Shown piece by piece: positions 53,410 to 63,000 of a DNA stretch of 64,000 bases (its first letter is position 1; the number at the start of each line of letters is the position of its first letter). Location of the stretch: the NCBI RefSeq assembly GCF_900109545.1, contig NZ_FOAP01000026.1, positions 62,001-126,000 of the forward strand. Reading direction: 5' to 3'. The translations under genes and the position numbers were made by a program. Origin of the DNA: Stigmatella aurantiaca (lineage in GTDB: Bacteria > Myxococcota > Myxococcia > Myxococcales > Myxococcaceae). The notes beneath the pieces are model-generated. The model was not told the origin of the DNA and made no database searches. It saw only the letters and a program-made list of their open reading frames with translations.

Positions 53410-53564
53410 GCGAAGCGCGCCGGTGTGCCACGTTTAGGTGGATTGACAAGGAATTCTCGTTTCTCGAAAGCCGAGAAATTCTCTGCATCATTTCCCAGTC
53501 TGGCGGCTCTTAACCGGCGGTGCGAGATCCCCTGTCTCGCCTGTCAAGGAGCAGTGTCCGCAGC

Positions 53565-56543
53565 ATGGGTCGGCACAGAGACTTCGAATGGCAGGTTTCC
53601 CGATGGATGAGGTGGATGACGGTGGCACTCCTGTGTTGCTCCGCCGGAGCAGCGGCCGGGGAGGGGACACCCGCCGATGCGCGGTTGCAGGAGTCGCAGA
53701 CGGCCTATGACGGGGCGAAAGCGCTCCAGGCGGCGGGCAAATACGCCGAGGCCGCCGTGCAAGCAGCGCGTGCCCTCGTGCTGAGGGAGGCGTTGCTCGG
53801 AGGCCAGCACCCCGAGACCGCCAGCTCCCTGAACCTGCTCGGTGAGTTGCACCAGGTGCAGGGAGACTTTGCCCGGGCCGAGCCACTGCTTCAGCGGGGG
53901 CTCGCCATCCGGGAAGCGGCCTTTGGCAAGCACCATCTCAGCGTGGCCCAATCGCTCAATGCCCTGGCGACCCTCTACAAGGTTCAAGGGTTCTATGACC
54001 GGGCGGCGCCGCTCTGCGAGCGGGGGCTCGCCATCCGGGAGGCGGCCCTCGGCAAGAACCATCTTGACGTGGCCCAATCGCTCAACACCCTGGCCAACCT
54101 CTTCCGGGCCCAGGGGATGTACGGCCGGGCCGAGCCGCTGTATGTCCGCGCGATTGCCATCCGGGAAGAGATCCTTGGCGGGAGCCATCCCGCCACCGCC
54201 GCCTTGCTCAATAACCTCGCATCCCTCTATTTCGAGCAGGGGATGTATGGCCGGGCAGGGCCTCTGTACGAGCGCGCGCTCGCCGTGGCGGAAGAGGCTC
54301 TGGGCAAGCATCACCTCACCACGGGCCAGTTCCTCAACAACCTTGCCAATGTCTACAAATCCCAGGGGTTGTACAGCCAAGCCGAACTCTTGTACGCGCG
54401 TGCGCTCGCCATCATGGAAGAGACCTTTGGCGCGAACCATCTCAACGTTGCCCAGGCGCTCAGCAACCTGGCCTCGCTCTTCTGGGAGCAGGGCATGTAT
54501 GGCCGGGCGGAGCCGCTGTGCCAACGTGCGCTCGCCGTGGCGGAAGCAGCCCTTGGCAAGAATCATCCCGAGGTGGCCGCCTCGCTCAACATCCTCGCCA
54601 GTATCTACCGGGAACAGGGCCGGTACGGCCGTGCCGAGTCCCTGTTCGAGCGCTCACTCGCCATTCAGGAAAAAGCCCTTGGCAAGGGCCATCCCGAGGT
54701 GGCCTCCTCACTCAATGATCTCGCTGTGCTCAAGCTGGCTCAACGCCGTGTGAATGCGGCCGTTCCACTTTTCGCGCGCGCTTTCGCCATCTCCGAATTG
54801 CGCCTGCGCAATGAGGCCCTCGACTTTTCCGAAGCGCGCCTGGCCAGCTTTCTCCAGTATCTGCGCATCAACGAGGAGCGGCTCTACTCGCTGGTACGCG
54901 CCTATCCAGACAATGCTCGCGTGAGGGATCTGGCCCTGGGCGCGGCCCTGCTGCTCAAGGGACGTTCCGCAGAGGAGACGGCCGGTATTTCCCGCGCCGT
55001 CTACCGGAGCCTGGGCCCTGAGGAGCAGGGGACCTTCTCGCGGCTGCGAGGGCTGCGCAATCAGTTGGCCACCCTCTCGCTTCACGGTCCTGGCTCGCTC
55101 TCGCCCATGGCCTACCAACGCCGGCTCCAGGAACTCGCCGGGCAGGGCAATGCCCTCGAAGCCGAGCTGGCCAAGCGCTCCGCCCCCCTGCGCGCGCTGG
55201 CCGCGCTGCCACCGCTTTCCCGCATCACCGGCCACGTCGCCGCGGCCTTGCCCCAGGAGGGGGCCCTCATCGAGTTCATTGCCTATGAGGACCGCCCGCT
55301 CGTGCCCAAGTCCGGCATGTCCGTGAGCCAGCAGGACCACCCGCTGCGCTACCTGGCCTTGGTGCTCTTGCCGGACGCCACCATCCGGGTCTGTGATCTG
55401 GGACCCGCCGGGCCCATTGACGCCGCCGCCGCTCGCCTACGGGATGCCCTGGCGAGCCGGGATGCGGACTTTCAACCGCATGCCCAGGCGCTCTACCAGC
55501 TTGTGTTCCAGCCCCTGTTGCCGTTGCTGGGAAAGGCTCACCGTCTTTTCCTCTCACCGGATGGCCAGCTGGGATTGGTGCCTTTTGCCGCCTTGCACGA
55601 TGGCCACCGGTTCCTGGTGGACGCCTTCGACTTTACCGCCGTCACCTCCGGGAAGGACCTGCTGCCCCGTCCCCAGAAGACGGCTCCGGCCACTTCCATC
55701 GTTGTCCTGGCGGATCCGGATTTCAGTGCCGCGCCTTCCGCCCAGCCCTTCTCCGTGGCAGGGGCTTCCGCCCAGCCCGAGCGTCCTGGCGCGCGGGGTG
55801 TGGCGCTCGGCCCACTGCCCGGCACTCGCCAGGAAGCAGAGGCCATCCAGCGGCTGCTTCCCCAGGCCAAGCTCTTCCTGGGCCCCGAGGCCACCAAGGA
55901 ACGGCTGCTGCACCTGCCGGCGGCCCCCGGCATTCTCCACCTGGCGACCCATGGGTTCTTCCTGGAAGACGTCTCCGGGCCTTCACAGTCCCGCGCCGTG
56001 GGCCACTTTGGCGCCTTGGGCGAAGACGTGTTCGCCGAGAGCCCGTCGGATCCGCTGCTGCGCTCCGGCCTCTTCTTCGCGGGGGCAAGCGCCCCGGTGT
56101 CTGGCGCCTCCAGCGGAATGCCCTCTCCGTTGGACAGCTCGCTCGTGACCGCGCTGGAGTTGGCGGGCCTCAACCTGTGGGGCACCCAGCTGGTTGTCCT
56201 GTCCGCCTGTGACACGGGCCGGGGCGACGTCCGGCTGGGGCAGGGCGTCTACGGGCTGCGCCGCGCCTTCATCGTGGCGGGGGCGGAGACCGTGGTGATG
56301 AGCTTGTGGAAGGTGAACGACGACTCCACCCAGCAGCTGATGGAGGCCTACTACCGCAACCTGCTGGCGGGGCGGGGACGGGCCACCGCCATGCGCGAGG
56401 CCATGCGCGGGCTGCGTGCTACCCAGCCCCATCCCTACCATTGGGCGCCCTTTATCGTCTTGGGCCGGGATGCGCCGCTGCGCGGGTGGGAACCCCGTCC
56501 CCTGGAGCCATCGCTCACGAGCCCATCGGCTCGGCGACGATGA
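53565..56543 (+). CDS. TPR-CHAT caspase-like protein with N-terminal signal
   Basis: About 992 residues. The N-terminus has a Sec-like segment (WMTVALLCCSAGAAAGEG). Residues 40-400 hold about eight 42-residue TPRs of the kinesin-light-chain type (e.g. LNNLASLYFEQGMYGRAGPLYERAL). After a helical spacer the CHAT domain fills the last 350 residues, with the caspase-like dyad H796 (HLATHGFF) and C882 (LSACDTGRG), then GLRRAFIVAGAETVVMSLW. CHAT proteins are clan-CD peptidases or peptidase relatives that often act in stress or defence circuits. The signal suggests periplasmic location, which is unusual for defence CHATs. The ATG at 53565 is used; 53607 is an alternative. Confidence 0.88.
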   Translation: MGRHRDFEWQVSRWMRWMTVALLCCSAGAAAGEGTPADARLQESQTAYDGAKALQAAGKYAEAAVQAARALVLREALLGGQHPETASSLNLLGELHQVQGDFARAEPLLQRGLAIREAAFGKHHLSVAQSLNALATLYKVQGFYDRAAPLCERGLAIREAALGKNHLDVAQSLNTLANLFRAQGMYGRAEPLYVRAIAIREEILGGSHPATAALLNNLASLYFEQGMYGRAGPLYERALAVAEEALGKHHLTTGQFLNNLANVYKSQGLYSQAELLYARALAIMEETFGANHLNVAQALSNLASLFWEQGMYGRAEPLCQRALAVAEAALGKNHPEVAASLNILASIYREQGRYGRAESLFERSLAIQEKALGKGHPEVASSLNDLAVLKLAQRRVNAAVPLFARAFAISELRLRNEALDFSEARLASFLQYLRINEERLYSLVRAYPDNARVRDLALGAALLLKGRSAEETAGISRAVYRSLGPEEQGTFSRLRGLRNQLATLSLHGPGSLSPMAYQRRLQELAGQGNALEAELAKRSAPLRALAALPPLSRITGHVAAALPQEGALIEFIAYEDRPLVPKSGMSVSQQDHPLRYLALVLLPDATIRVCDLGPAGPIDAAAARLRDALASRDADFQPHAQALYQLVFQPLLPLLGKAHRLFLSPDGQLGLVPFAALHDGHRFLVDAFDFTAVTSGKDLLPRPQKTAPATSIVVLADPDFSAAPSAQPFSVAGASAQPERPGARGVALGPLPGTRQEAEAIQRLLPQAKLFLGPEATKERLLHLPAAPGILHLATHGFFLEDVSGPSQSRAVGHFGALGEDVFAESPSDPLLRSGLFFAGASAPVSGASSGMPSPLDSSLVTALELAGLNLWGTQLVVLSACDTGRGDVRLGQGVYGLRRAFIVAGAETVVMSLWKVNDDSTQQLMEAYYRNLLAGRGRATAMREAMRGLRATQPHPYHWAPFIVLGRDAPLRGWEPRPLEPSLTSPSARRR
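53820..54720 (+). repeat. 126-base tandem repeats encoding TPR units
   Basis: About seven to eight direct repeats with a 126-base period (42 codons). Units 1 and 2 (from about 53877 and 54003) share most bases, including GGGGCTCGCCATCCGGGA and GTGGCCCAATCGCTCAA. The high nucleotide identity of neighbours suggests recent duplication or gene conversion. Confidence 0.8.
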
Positions 56544-56889
56544 CCTCGATGCCCGTTGGATCGACAAGGCGGGCAATGCGCTCGCCCCAGGGTTGGTTCT
56601 CGGGAGGGGCGGTCACGGGGGCGCCCGCGGCGATGGCCTTCTGGATGGTCTCGTCGACACTGTCGACGTAGAACCACAGGGAGACCTGGCTCGGGCCACG
56701 GGGCGGGTTGGCGTGAGTGCCCAGCCCCAGCTCCGCGTCCCCGATGCGCAACGAGAGGTAGGCTGGTTGCTCCTCCGGAAACTGGTAGACCACCTCGCCG
56801 CCCAGCACGTCGCGATAGAACGCCAGCACCGGGGGGAGTTCGCGGACTGCCAGGATGGGAAATCCCGTGCGCGGTTTCGTCTGCTCCAT
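56515..56889 (-). CDS. VOC/glyoxalase-family protein
   Basis: A 124-residue protein, start ATG at 56889 (MEQTKPRTGFPIL). The vicinal-oxygen-chelate fold is seen as LPPVLAFYRDVLGGEVVYQFP, LSLRIGDAELGLGTH, VSLWFYVDSVDETIQKAIAAGAP and LVDPTGIEVIVAEP. It could be a resistance or dioxygenase relative; function unknown. Its 3' end overlaps the CHAT gene by 29 bases in convergent orientation. Confidence 0.85.
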   Translation of the reverse strand: MEQTKPRTGFPILAVRELPPVLAFYRDVLGGEVVYQFPEEQPAYLSLRIGDAELGLGTHANPPRGPSQVSLWFYVDSVDETIQKAIAAGAPVTAPPENQPWGERIARLVDPTGIEVIVAEPMGS

Positions 56890-56970
56890 GCCTCGCCTTT
56901 CGAGCACTGTTTCAGCGCACTCTACCAAGTCCACTTGTCTCCCCTGGGCGTTGATGAGAGACGTGGGGCC

Positions 56971-57744
56971 ATGGTTGTTCATCCCTTCCAGAGGCTGTCG
57001 AATTTCCGCGACGTTGGCGGCCTGAAGACGGCGGACGGACGGACGTTGCGGACCGGTGTGCTGTTCCGCTCGGACGAGCTGTCCCGCCTGAACGCAGAAG
57101 ACTGGGTCAAGCTGCGGGGACTCGGTATCCAGCTGATCTGCGATCTACGTTCTCCAGGGGAGCGCCAGAAGCGGCGGCTGCGCCTTCCGGACGCGTCGAT
57201 CCGGGTGGTCAACGTCCCGCTCCACGAGCAGGCGACCCAGGACGGCAGCCGCAGGAAGCTGCTCGGCTTCCTGTTCGGGAAGACCGGTGGCGAGCGGTTC
57301 CGGGAGTTCAGCAGAGCCTATTACCACCACATCGCATTCGAGCAGACAGCCCGCATCCGTGAGGTCATCACGTTGCTTGCAGGGGAGCAGAGTCTCCCGG
57401 CGGTGATCCACTGCACTGCGGGCAAGGACCGTACTGGCTTCTTGGCGGCCCTGGTTCAGTTGCTGGCCGGTGTCCGCTACGAGGCGGTGATGGAGGACTA
57501 CCTGCGGACCAATGACTACTTTGCGCTGCGCCTGGAGAAGTTCATCCGGGTGATGCGGGTCTTGACGCTGGCTCAAGTCTCGCCGGAGCGCATGCGGTTG
57601 ATCCTGATGGCGCACCCCGATTTCCTGGATGAGGTGCACGGCACCCTCATGAAGCGGTACGGCTCGGTCGAGACCTACCTCCGCGAAGCCTGCGGGATCG
57701 AGCAAGACACGTTGCGGAAGCTCAAGGACCGTCTCCTGGCGTAA
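56971..57744 (+). CDS. Tyrosine/lipid phosphatase of the Y_phosphatase3 type
   Basis: A 257-residue protein, start ATG 56971 (MVVHPFQRLSNFRDVGG). The P-loop is HCTAGKDRTGF near residue 150 (Cx5R), and FRSDELSRLNAEDW plus ICDLRSPGER carry the general-acid region of the family. Such enzymes dephosphorylate tyrosines or phosphoinositides. It stands alone; the closest neighbours do not reveal a target. Confidence 0.92.
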   Translation: MVVHPFQRLSNFRDVGGLKTADGRTLRTGVLFRSDELSRLNAEDWVKLRGLGIQLICDLRSPGERQKRRLRLPDASIRVVNVPLHEQATQDGSRRKLLGFLFGKTGGERFREFSRAYYHHIAFEQTARIREVITLLAGEQSLPAVIHCTAGKDRTGFLAALVQLLAGVRYEAVMEDYLRTNDYFALRLEKFIRVMRVLTLAQVSPERMRLILMAHPDFLDEVHGTLMKRYGSVETYLREACGIEQDTLRKLKDRLLA

Positions 57745-57777
57745 GCCCACGAGTGCAGTTTGTGGAAAGTGAATGGG

Positions 57778-57815
57778 TTCACATCGTTCATGTGAATCAC
57801 CCCACATCGCTCATG
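57778..57815 (+). promoter_or_regulatory. Inverted and direct repeats upstream of the trypsin-like gene
   Basis: TTCACAT (57778-57784) and ATGTGAA (57790-57796) form a perfect inverted repeat with a five-base spacer. CACATCG[T/C]TCATG occurs at 57780-57792 and again at 57803-57815, 23 bases apart, about two helical turns. This is typical of a two-site operator. Confidence 0.4.
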
Positions 57816-57886
57816 CAAGGCAATCCGTAGTGTTCGTGGCGTCAGGGTGCATTGGAAGCCCTGACACCCCAAGGAGAGCCAGAACC

Positions 57887-59173
57887 ATGCGTACATTCGT
57901 GAGCTGTATTGGGCGAGGTGTGCTGATTGTCCTGCTGATGAGCGCAACCGGGTGCATGGAGCACGAGGACCCGGGGGCGGACTCGTCCAACCCGGTACTG
58001 ACGATCGACGAGCAATTCACTCGAATGGCGCGGGAGCTACCGGGCTTCGGCGGGTACTACTACGACGATTCGGGTGTCTTGAACGTCGTGCTCACCCAAC
58101 CTTCACGCCAACGCGATGCTGCCCGTGCGCTGCTTTCCTCCTATGGGCTCAACGGGAGCGGAGCGCTGGCCGTCCAGCAGGGCCAGTATGACTTCGTGGA
58201 GCTGAGCCGGTGGCGCAGCCGGCTGGATGCGGAGATGCTCTCCAGACTGGTCTTCACCGACGTGGACGAAGTGAGGAACCGGGTCGCGGTGGGCGTGTCC
58301 CCCGCCGCCCGGGCGGAGCTGGTGGCAACGATGGCGCGGCTCTTGATTCCGGCGGAGGCGGTGATCATCCAGGAAGCCGAACCGCTCCAGGAGCACCCGT
58401 CGTCCTCCTCTTCCTACCTGCTGTATCGAAACCGCCCCCTGGCGGGCGGGCTCCAGATCAAACGCTACGTGGATGGCTTTTGCACCCTCGGCTTCAACGT
58501 GCGGAGGAATGGCAAGCTTGGTTTCTTCACCAACACGCACTGCACCGACGTCAACACCGTGCTTTACCAGGGGCCTTGGGTGAGTGACCGGCTCGGCGCG
58601 ACCACGGAAGATCCTGTTTTCTGGACGAACAGCAGTGCCGTCTACAACGGTTCGACCTACACCTGCCCCTGGGGCAACTATTGCCGCTTCAGTGACGCAG
58701 CGTACACCCCCTATGACGACGCGGTGCAATCCGAAGTCAGCCTCGGCGCCATCTACCGGACCCAACAGGAAAACGCTTATCAGGGCGGGGATCCCTACCC
58801 GATGGGCGTGGCACACCTCGAGATTGATAATGTCAACCCGTTCTTCCGGATCGTGGGCAAGGCGTACCACGTGGCTGTTGGCGAAACGATCCACAAGATG
58901 GGGCAGAGGACGGGGTGGACATCGGGAACGGTCACGGCAACCTGTGCGAATTCCCAAAACGGCAACACCCGGCTCTTCTGTCAGATGTGGGGGGGCGGTA
59001 TGGGCTACTACGGGGACAGTGGCTCGCCGGTTTTCCGCCGGGTCCCGGGCTCTGAGTTGGATGTGGAACTGGTCGGGCTCTACTGGGGAAGTGCGATCAG
59101 CCCCATCGGCAGCATCGAACAGGACTTCGGCACGCTGGATGTCGTTGCTGATACCACCAGCAGCAGTCCTTGA
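57887..59173 (+). CDS. Trypsin-like serine protease lipoprotein
   Basis: A 428-residue protein. AAGGAGAG lies upstream of the ATG at 57887. The lipobox is SATGC. A pro-region of about 160 residues precedes the catalytic domain, as in streptogrisin-type enzymes ([29 protein letters not shown]). The triad is H218 (TNTHC), D277 or D278 (YDDAV) and S378 (YGDSGSPVF). Two or more disulphides are likely. It would act at or beyond the outer membrane. The pro-region includes strings such as [14 protein letters not shown] that fit an alpha-lytic-type propeptide. Confidence 0.88.
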   Translation: MRTFVSCIGRGVLIVLLMSATGCMEHEDPGADSSNPVLTIDEQFTRMARELPGFGGYYYDDSGVLNVVLTQPSRQRDAARALLSSYGLNGSGALAVQQGQYDFVELSRWRSRLDAEMLSRLVFTDVDEVRNRVAVGVSPAARAELVATMARLLIPAEAVIIQEAEPLQEHPSSSSSYLLYRNRPLAGGLQIKRYVDGFCTLGFNVRRNGKLGFFTNTHCTDVNTVLYQGPWVSDRLGATTEDPVFWTNSSAVYNGSTYTCPWGNYCRFSDAAYTPYDDAVQSEVSLGAIYRTQQENAYQGGDPYPMGVAHLEIDNVNPFFRIVGKAYHVAVGETIHKMGQRTGWTSGTVTATCANSQNGNTRLFCQMWGGGMGYYGDSGSPVFRRVPGSELDVELVGLYWGSAISPIGSIEQDFGTLDVVADTTSSSP

Positions 59174-59195
59174 GGGGGGCTGTCACTTGGAGAAC

Positions 59196-59221
59196 GGGGA
59201 GGAGCAAGGGTGCTCCTCCCC
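59196..59221 (+). terminator. Hairpin after the trypsin-like gene
   Basis: GGGGAGGAGCA (59196-59206) pairs perfectly with TGCTCCTCCCC (59211-59221) around an AGGG loop. No T-run follows, so it may also act in the opposite direction. Confidence 0.55.
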
Positions 59222-59260
59222 TGTGGGAGCGGCGGGAATTGACCCTGCCACTCGGAGTTT
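59222..59260 (-). other. Decayed tRNA-3'-end-like sequence
   Basis: On the minus strand the sequence reads GGCAGGGTCAATTCCCGCC followed by GCTCCCACAG. This resembles a tRNA T-arm and acceptor end, with one mismatch in the T stem, T54 replaced by G, and CAG in place of CCA. No matching 5' half is seen. tRNA 3' ends are usual integration sites, and the IS91 remnant starts about 140 bases away. Confidence 0.3.
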
Positions 59261-59380
59261 CTGGCGAGAGCGATCCAACGGTCGAGCGCCGGTTCCGTAA
59301 GACTGCCCAGCACGGCACTCCCAGAGTGGGCTTGGCGGAGGTCCGTGGGAGCCAACGAGTAGTGTGTACCCTGGCGAGGT

Positions 59381-60000
59381 GTGGCTGGGGAGGGGCAGGC
59401 AGGGGAGCACAGGTGGGAGTACCGGCGCAGGCGGCCGGAGGGGACGGTGCTGTATGAGGCGGTGAGAGACCACCTGGCCACGCTGCTGGAGGAAGCGAGC
59501 GAGGTGGGGCGTGGCCTGCCCCGGTATGTGGAGCGGGACTTCGCCAAGTACTTGGAGTGCGGTATGCTGGCGTGCGGCTTCGCGCGGATGCGCTGTGAGA
59601 GTTGCAAGGACGAGTTTCTCGTCCACGCACTGGTGCCGGACGGTGTCTTCGTGCCAGGGGATAGCGGCGTGCGCTTCGAGCCGTTGCCCTCCCATGCAAG
59701 CAGAGGTGGATCGGCTGCTGAGGGTGGTGCACCACGGGGTGCTGCGCCTGCTGGAAAAAAATGAGGGGCCCTGTTCGCGCAAGGGCCCGAGGACGCGCAA
59801 CAGGCCTATCAAGTGCGCCTGCTGCAGCAGCGGCTGCGCTGGACAGAGATGGCCGTCCGGCCCCCTGCTGGTAAGCAGCCCCGGTGCGCCTTCCTGAAGG
59901 ACTTCTCTCCGCACGCAAACACACATCTTCACGCCAATGACAGGCATGATCAGGAGCGGCTATGCAGCTACGGGACACGCGGTGCGCTGGCTCCTTGCAG
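59381..60000 (+). pseudogene. IS91-family transposase remnant
   Basis: The first 70 residues ([32 protein letters not shown]) match the N-terminal zinc-binding domain of IS91-type transposases. The frame then jumps straight to [22 protein letters not shown], a segment normally far downstream, so the catalytic Tyr region is deleted. Further on the homology changes frame twice ([19 protein letters not shown], then CAFLKDFSPHANTHLHANDR). Internal deletion plus frameshifts make it non-functional. No intact terminal repeats were found. Confidence 0.75.
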
Positions 60001-60057
60001 TCACAGGCCGAGCCAGCGAGGGAGGCGATGATCACGCCAAGATGAATGAGCGCATGG

Positions 60058-63000
60058 TCAGGTCTTGTTGGACAGCGGGGAGTTGCTCAGCCGGGGCAGC
60101 GAGACGATGAACTCCGCATACTGGTCCTCCTTGGTCTGCACGCGTAGCTCGCCGCCATGCCCCTTCACCACGATATCGTGGCTGATAGACAAGCCAAGCC
60201 CCGTTCCCTCACCTGGGGGCTTCGTGGTGAAGAACGGGGTGAAGATCTTTCCCAGCATCTCCGCGGAAATGCCCGCGCCGTTGTCCCGGACACGGATCTC
60301 CACGCGATCCTCCAGCGCCTGGGTGGCCACCTGGACCCACGGCTGGCGCGAGGCTCCCTCCCTCATCGCCTGCTGACGGGCCGCATAGAAGGCGTTGCTC
60401 AGCAGGTTGATCACCACCCGGCCGATGTCCTCGGACACGATGCTCACCGGCGGCAGGCTGGGATCGAAGACGGTCTCCACCTGGATCTCGGACTCCCCCC
60501 CTGCCCGGGTACCATGCTGGGCAATCTCCACTGCCTCAAGGACGAGCTGGTTCAGGTCCGTGTCCTGGCGGGTGCCGCTCGTGTCGCGAGAGTGCTTCAG
60601 CATCGCATTCACGATCTGGTTGGCACGCTCGCCATGCTCGTAGACCTTCTGCGTGTACAGCGCGAGATCCGACAGGTGGGCATCCACGTCTTCACACGCC
60701 TGGGTTGGCAGCGACTGTCCCTGGAGTGTGTCCTTGAGCTCTCCGACCGAGGACTGGGCCAGCGAGGCGAAGTTGTTCACGAAGTTGAGCGGGTTCTTGA
60801 TCTCGTGGGCGATGCCCGCAGTGAGCGCCCCGAGCGACGCGAGCTTCTCCTGGAGGATGATCCGATCCTGCATCGCCTTCACGTGGTCGAGCGCCTGGCG
60901 TAGCTCGGCATTGGCGGTGTTCAGCTTGGCGGTCCGCTCGGCCACACGGTTCTCCAGCGTCCTGCTGTACTCCTCAAGCCGCTCGTAGAGGCGGGCATTC
61001 TCGATGGAGATGACGGTCTGGCCGGAGAGCAACCGGAGCACGTCCAGCCGGGCCTCGGTGAAGGCTCCAGCGGTCTGGTTGTTTTCCATGTAGAACAAGC
61101 CGATGACGCGGCCCTGGTGGATGATGGGCGCGCACAGCAGCGAGCGCACACAATTTTGGACGATGTACGGATCACTTTTGAAGGCGCCAGAGGCCGAGGC
61201 GTCGTCCAGTAACACGGGGATCCCCGTGCGCAGCGCGTGATAGGCGGCCGGCTGGCACAGCCGGGTGAACTCCGTGAGCACGGTGGGCTCCTGCTGGGAG
61301 GCTTCATTGCCGCCCTCCACCTCCACGAAGAACTCCACGCCTCGCTGGAGCACGAGCAGACCGCGCTGAGCCCCCACGTTCTCAATGGCGATGCGCATCA
61401 GCTTGCCCAGCAGCTGGGTGAGCTTGATCTCGCTGGAAATCGCCTGTGAGGCCTTGACCACGGTGGCTAGATCCATGGCCTCAGAGGCGAGGTTTCCTGT
61501 GCTCTCGTCTGAGTGATCGCTGGAGAGAGCCGTGGCGGGGGCAGGCATCCCCGGGCGCGGCGCGATAGCTCGCAGCCGCCAGGGGAGCAGCATCCGGGCA
61601 TGCGTGCGCGCCAGCTCGTTCACCTTGCCAGTGGCGCCCCAACGCTCGTAGGCATAGAGCGCTTCGATCAAGTATGCGCCCGCGATGGTGCGGCGGCCCA
61701 AGCCGAGGTGGAAGCGGAAGGCGAGTTCATGAGCCCGCGCCTCCACCGAGAGGAAGCCGCTGGTGTGCGCCGCCTCGATGGCTTGGTCGTACAGCTCTAG
61801 CGCCTCGGTGTTTCTGCCATCGATGCGGGCGATCTCCGCCGAGACGAGGAGCGCCTCCTGGCCGTGGTTCTCCGTGCACCGGCTGGCGCGTTTGCGCATG
61901 AGCGCCTCATGGACGGCCAGCTTGCCTCGGAACTGGCGGCGGCGCTCGGTGTCCGCGCTCTCATAGAGGGCGGTCATGGCCAGCGCGTGGACATAGGTGT
62001 GCGTCGCCTCCTGCTGCATGCCGACCAGGAAGTGGATGGTGGTAGCCGCGAACTCGGCGTGCGTCAGGGCCTCCTCGTAGCGACCGAAGCTGTAGCTCCA
62101 GTCCGCATGGGTGATTGCCATGCCCGTCCGCGAGGTCAAGCTGTCACTCCCTGGCGAATGCCGGGACTCAGGCAGTTTCTTGCCAATCAATGTACAGATG
62201 AAGCGGTATTGTTCCAGCACCCCGTTGTAGGTCCCCGGGTCTTTGTTCTCGAGCAGGTCGAGGAACTTCTCGTCCTCGGCGAGCACCTCTTGCAGCGGCG
62301 CTCCCGAGGCCAGCCGTTGGTGCTGGCGGTCGCTAATGCTGTAGCAAGCGTAAAGCCGGTCGCCGTTCTCCAACATGCCCTTGTACGCTTCGGTGAGTTC
62401 AGCTGTCGTGGAGCGGATGCTTCGCGTCCAGTGGGCGATGAAGGCGGCGCAGACGTAGCGCGCGCGTGCGAGAAGCATCGGGCTGTTGAAGCGCTCGGCC
62501 AGCGTGATGGCGAGCTGGGCGAACGCATAGCCAGCCTCCGGGTTGTCGAGCGCGGTGGTCAAGATGAGGCCGTAGGTGGCATAGCCAAAGGACGAGAGCA
62601 GGGTATTCCCGTGCTCCAGAGACAGGCTCAGCAACCGCAGGACGAGCAGCCCCAGCAGGCCCGGGTTCGACTGATACGCGGATGCCAGGATGCTCGCCAG
62701 GAGCGCCACCGCCGCCTGGGCCTCGGGGTCCTGCATCGTGGGCAACTCCAGCAACTCCTTCGACGTACGGCCTCCGAGCTGCTGGGCGAAGGCGACCAGT
62801 GCCGCCTCCACGGTGGCCGGCTCGGGCATCTCGGCAAGCTCAATGCCGAAGATGCGCAGCCCTTCCAGCCCGATGCGGACGCCCGCCACATGCTGGCCGC
62901 TGTCGCAGGCCAGATTGACCCGCAAGGCATAGACGCTAGCCTGCTCCAGCTTGCTGCGGGCCCGCCGCAGCAACTCCGTGAAGTCGGCCGCCGACGCCTC

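Noticed and set aside
53425..53610. A short rightward frame between dioxygenase and CHAT genes
   Set aside because: Only 61 codons, no ribosome-binding site, no domain, and it overlaps the CHAT gene start in another frame.
53565..56889. CHAT gene region as a multi-gene defence island
   Set aside because: Neighbours are a VOC protein and a phosphatase on different strands; no gasdermin, nuclease or other effector gene is adjacent.
59183..59947. A leftward frame ending in a [14 protein letters not shown] string
   Set aside because: Such strings are typical phantom translations of tRNA-derived DNA. I used it only as a hint for the tRNA-like remnant.
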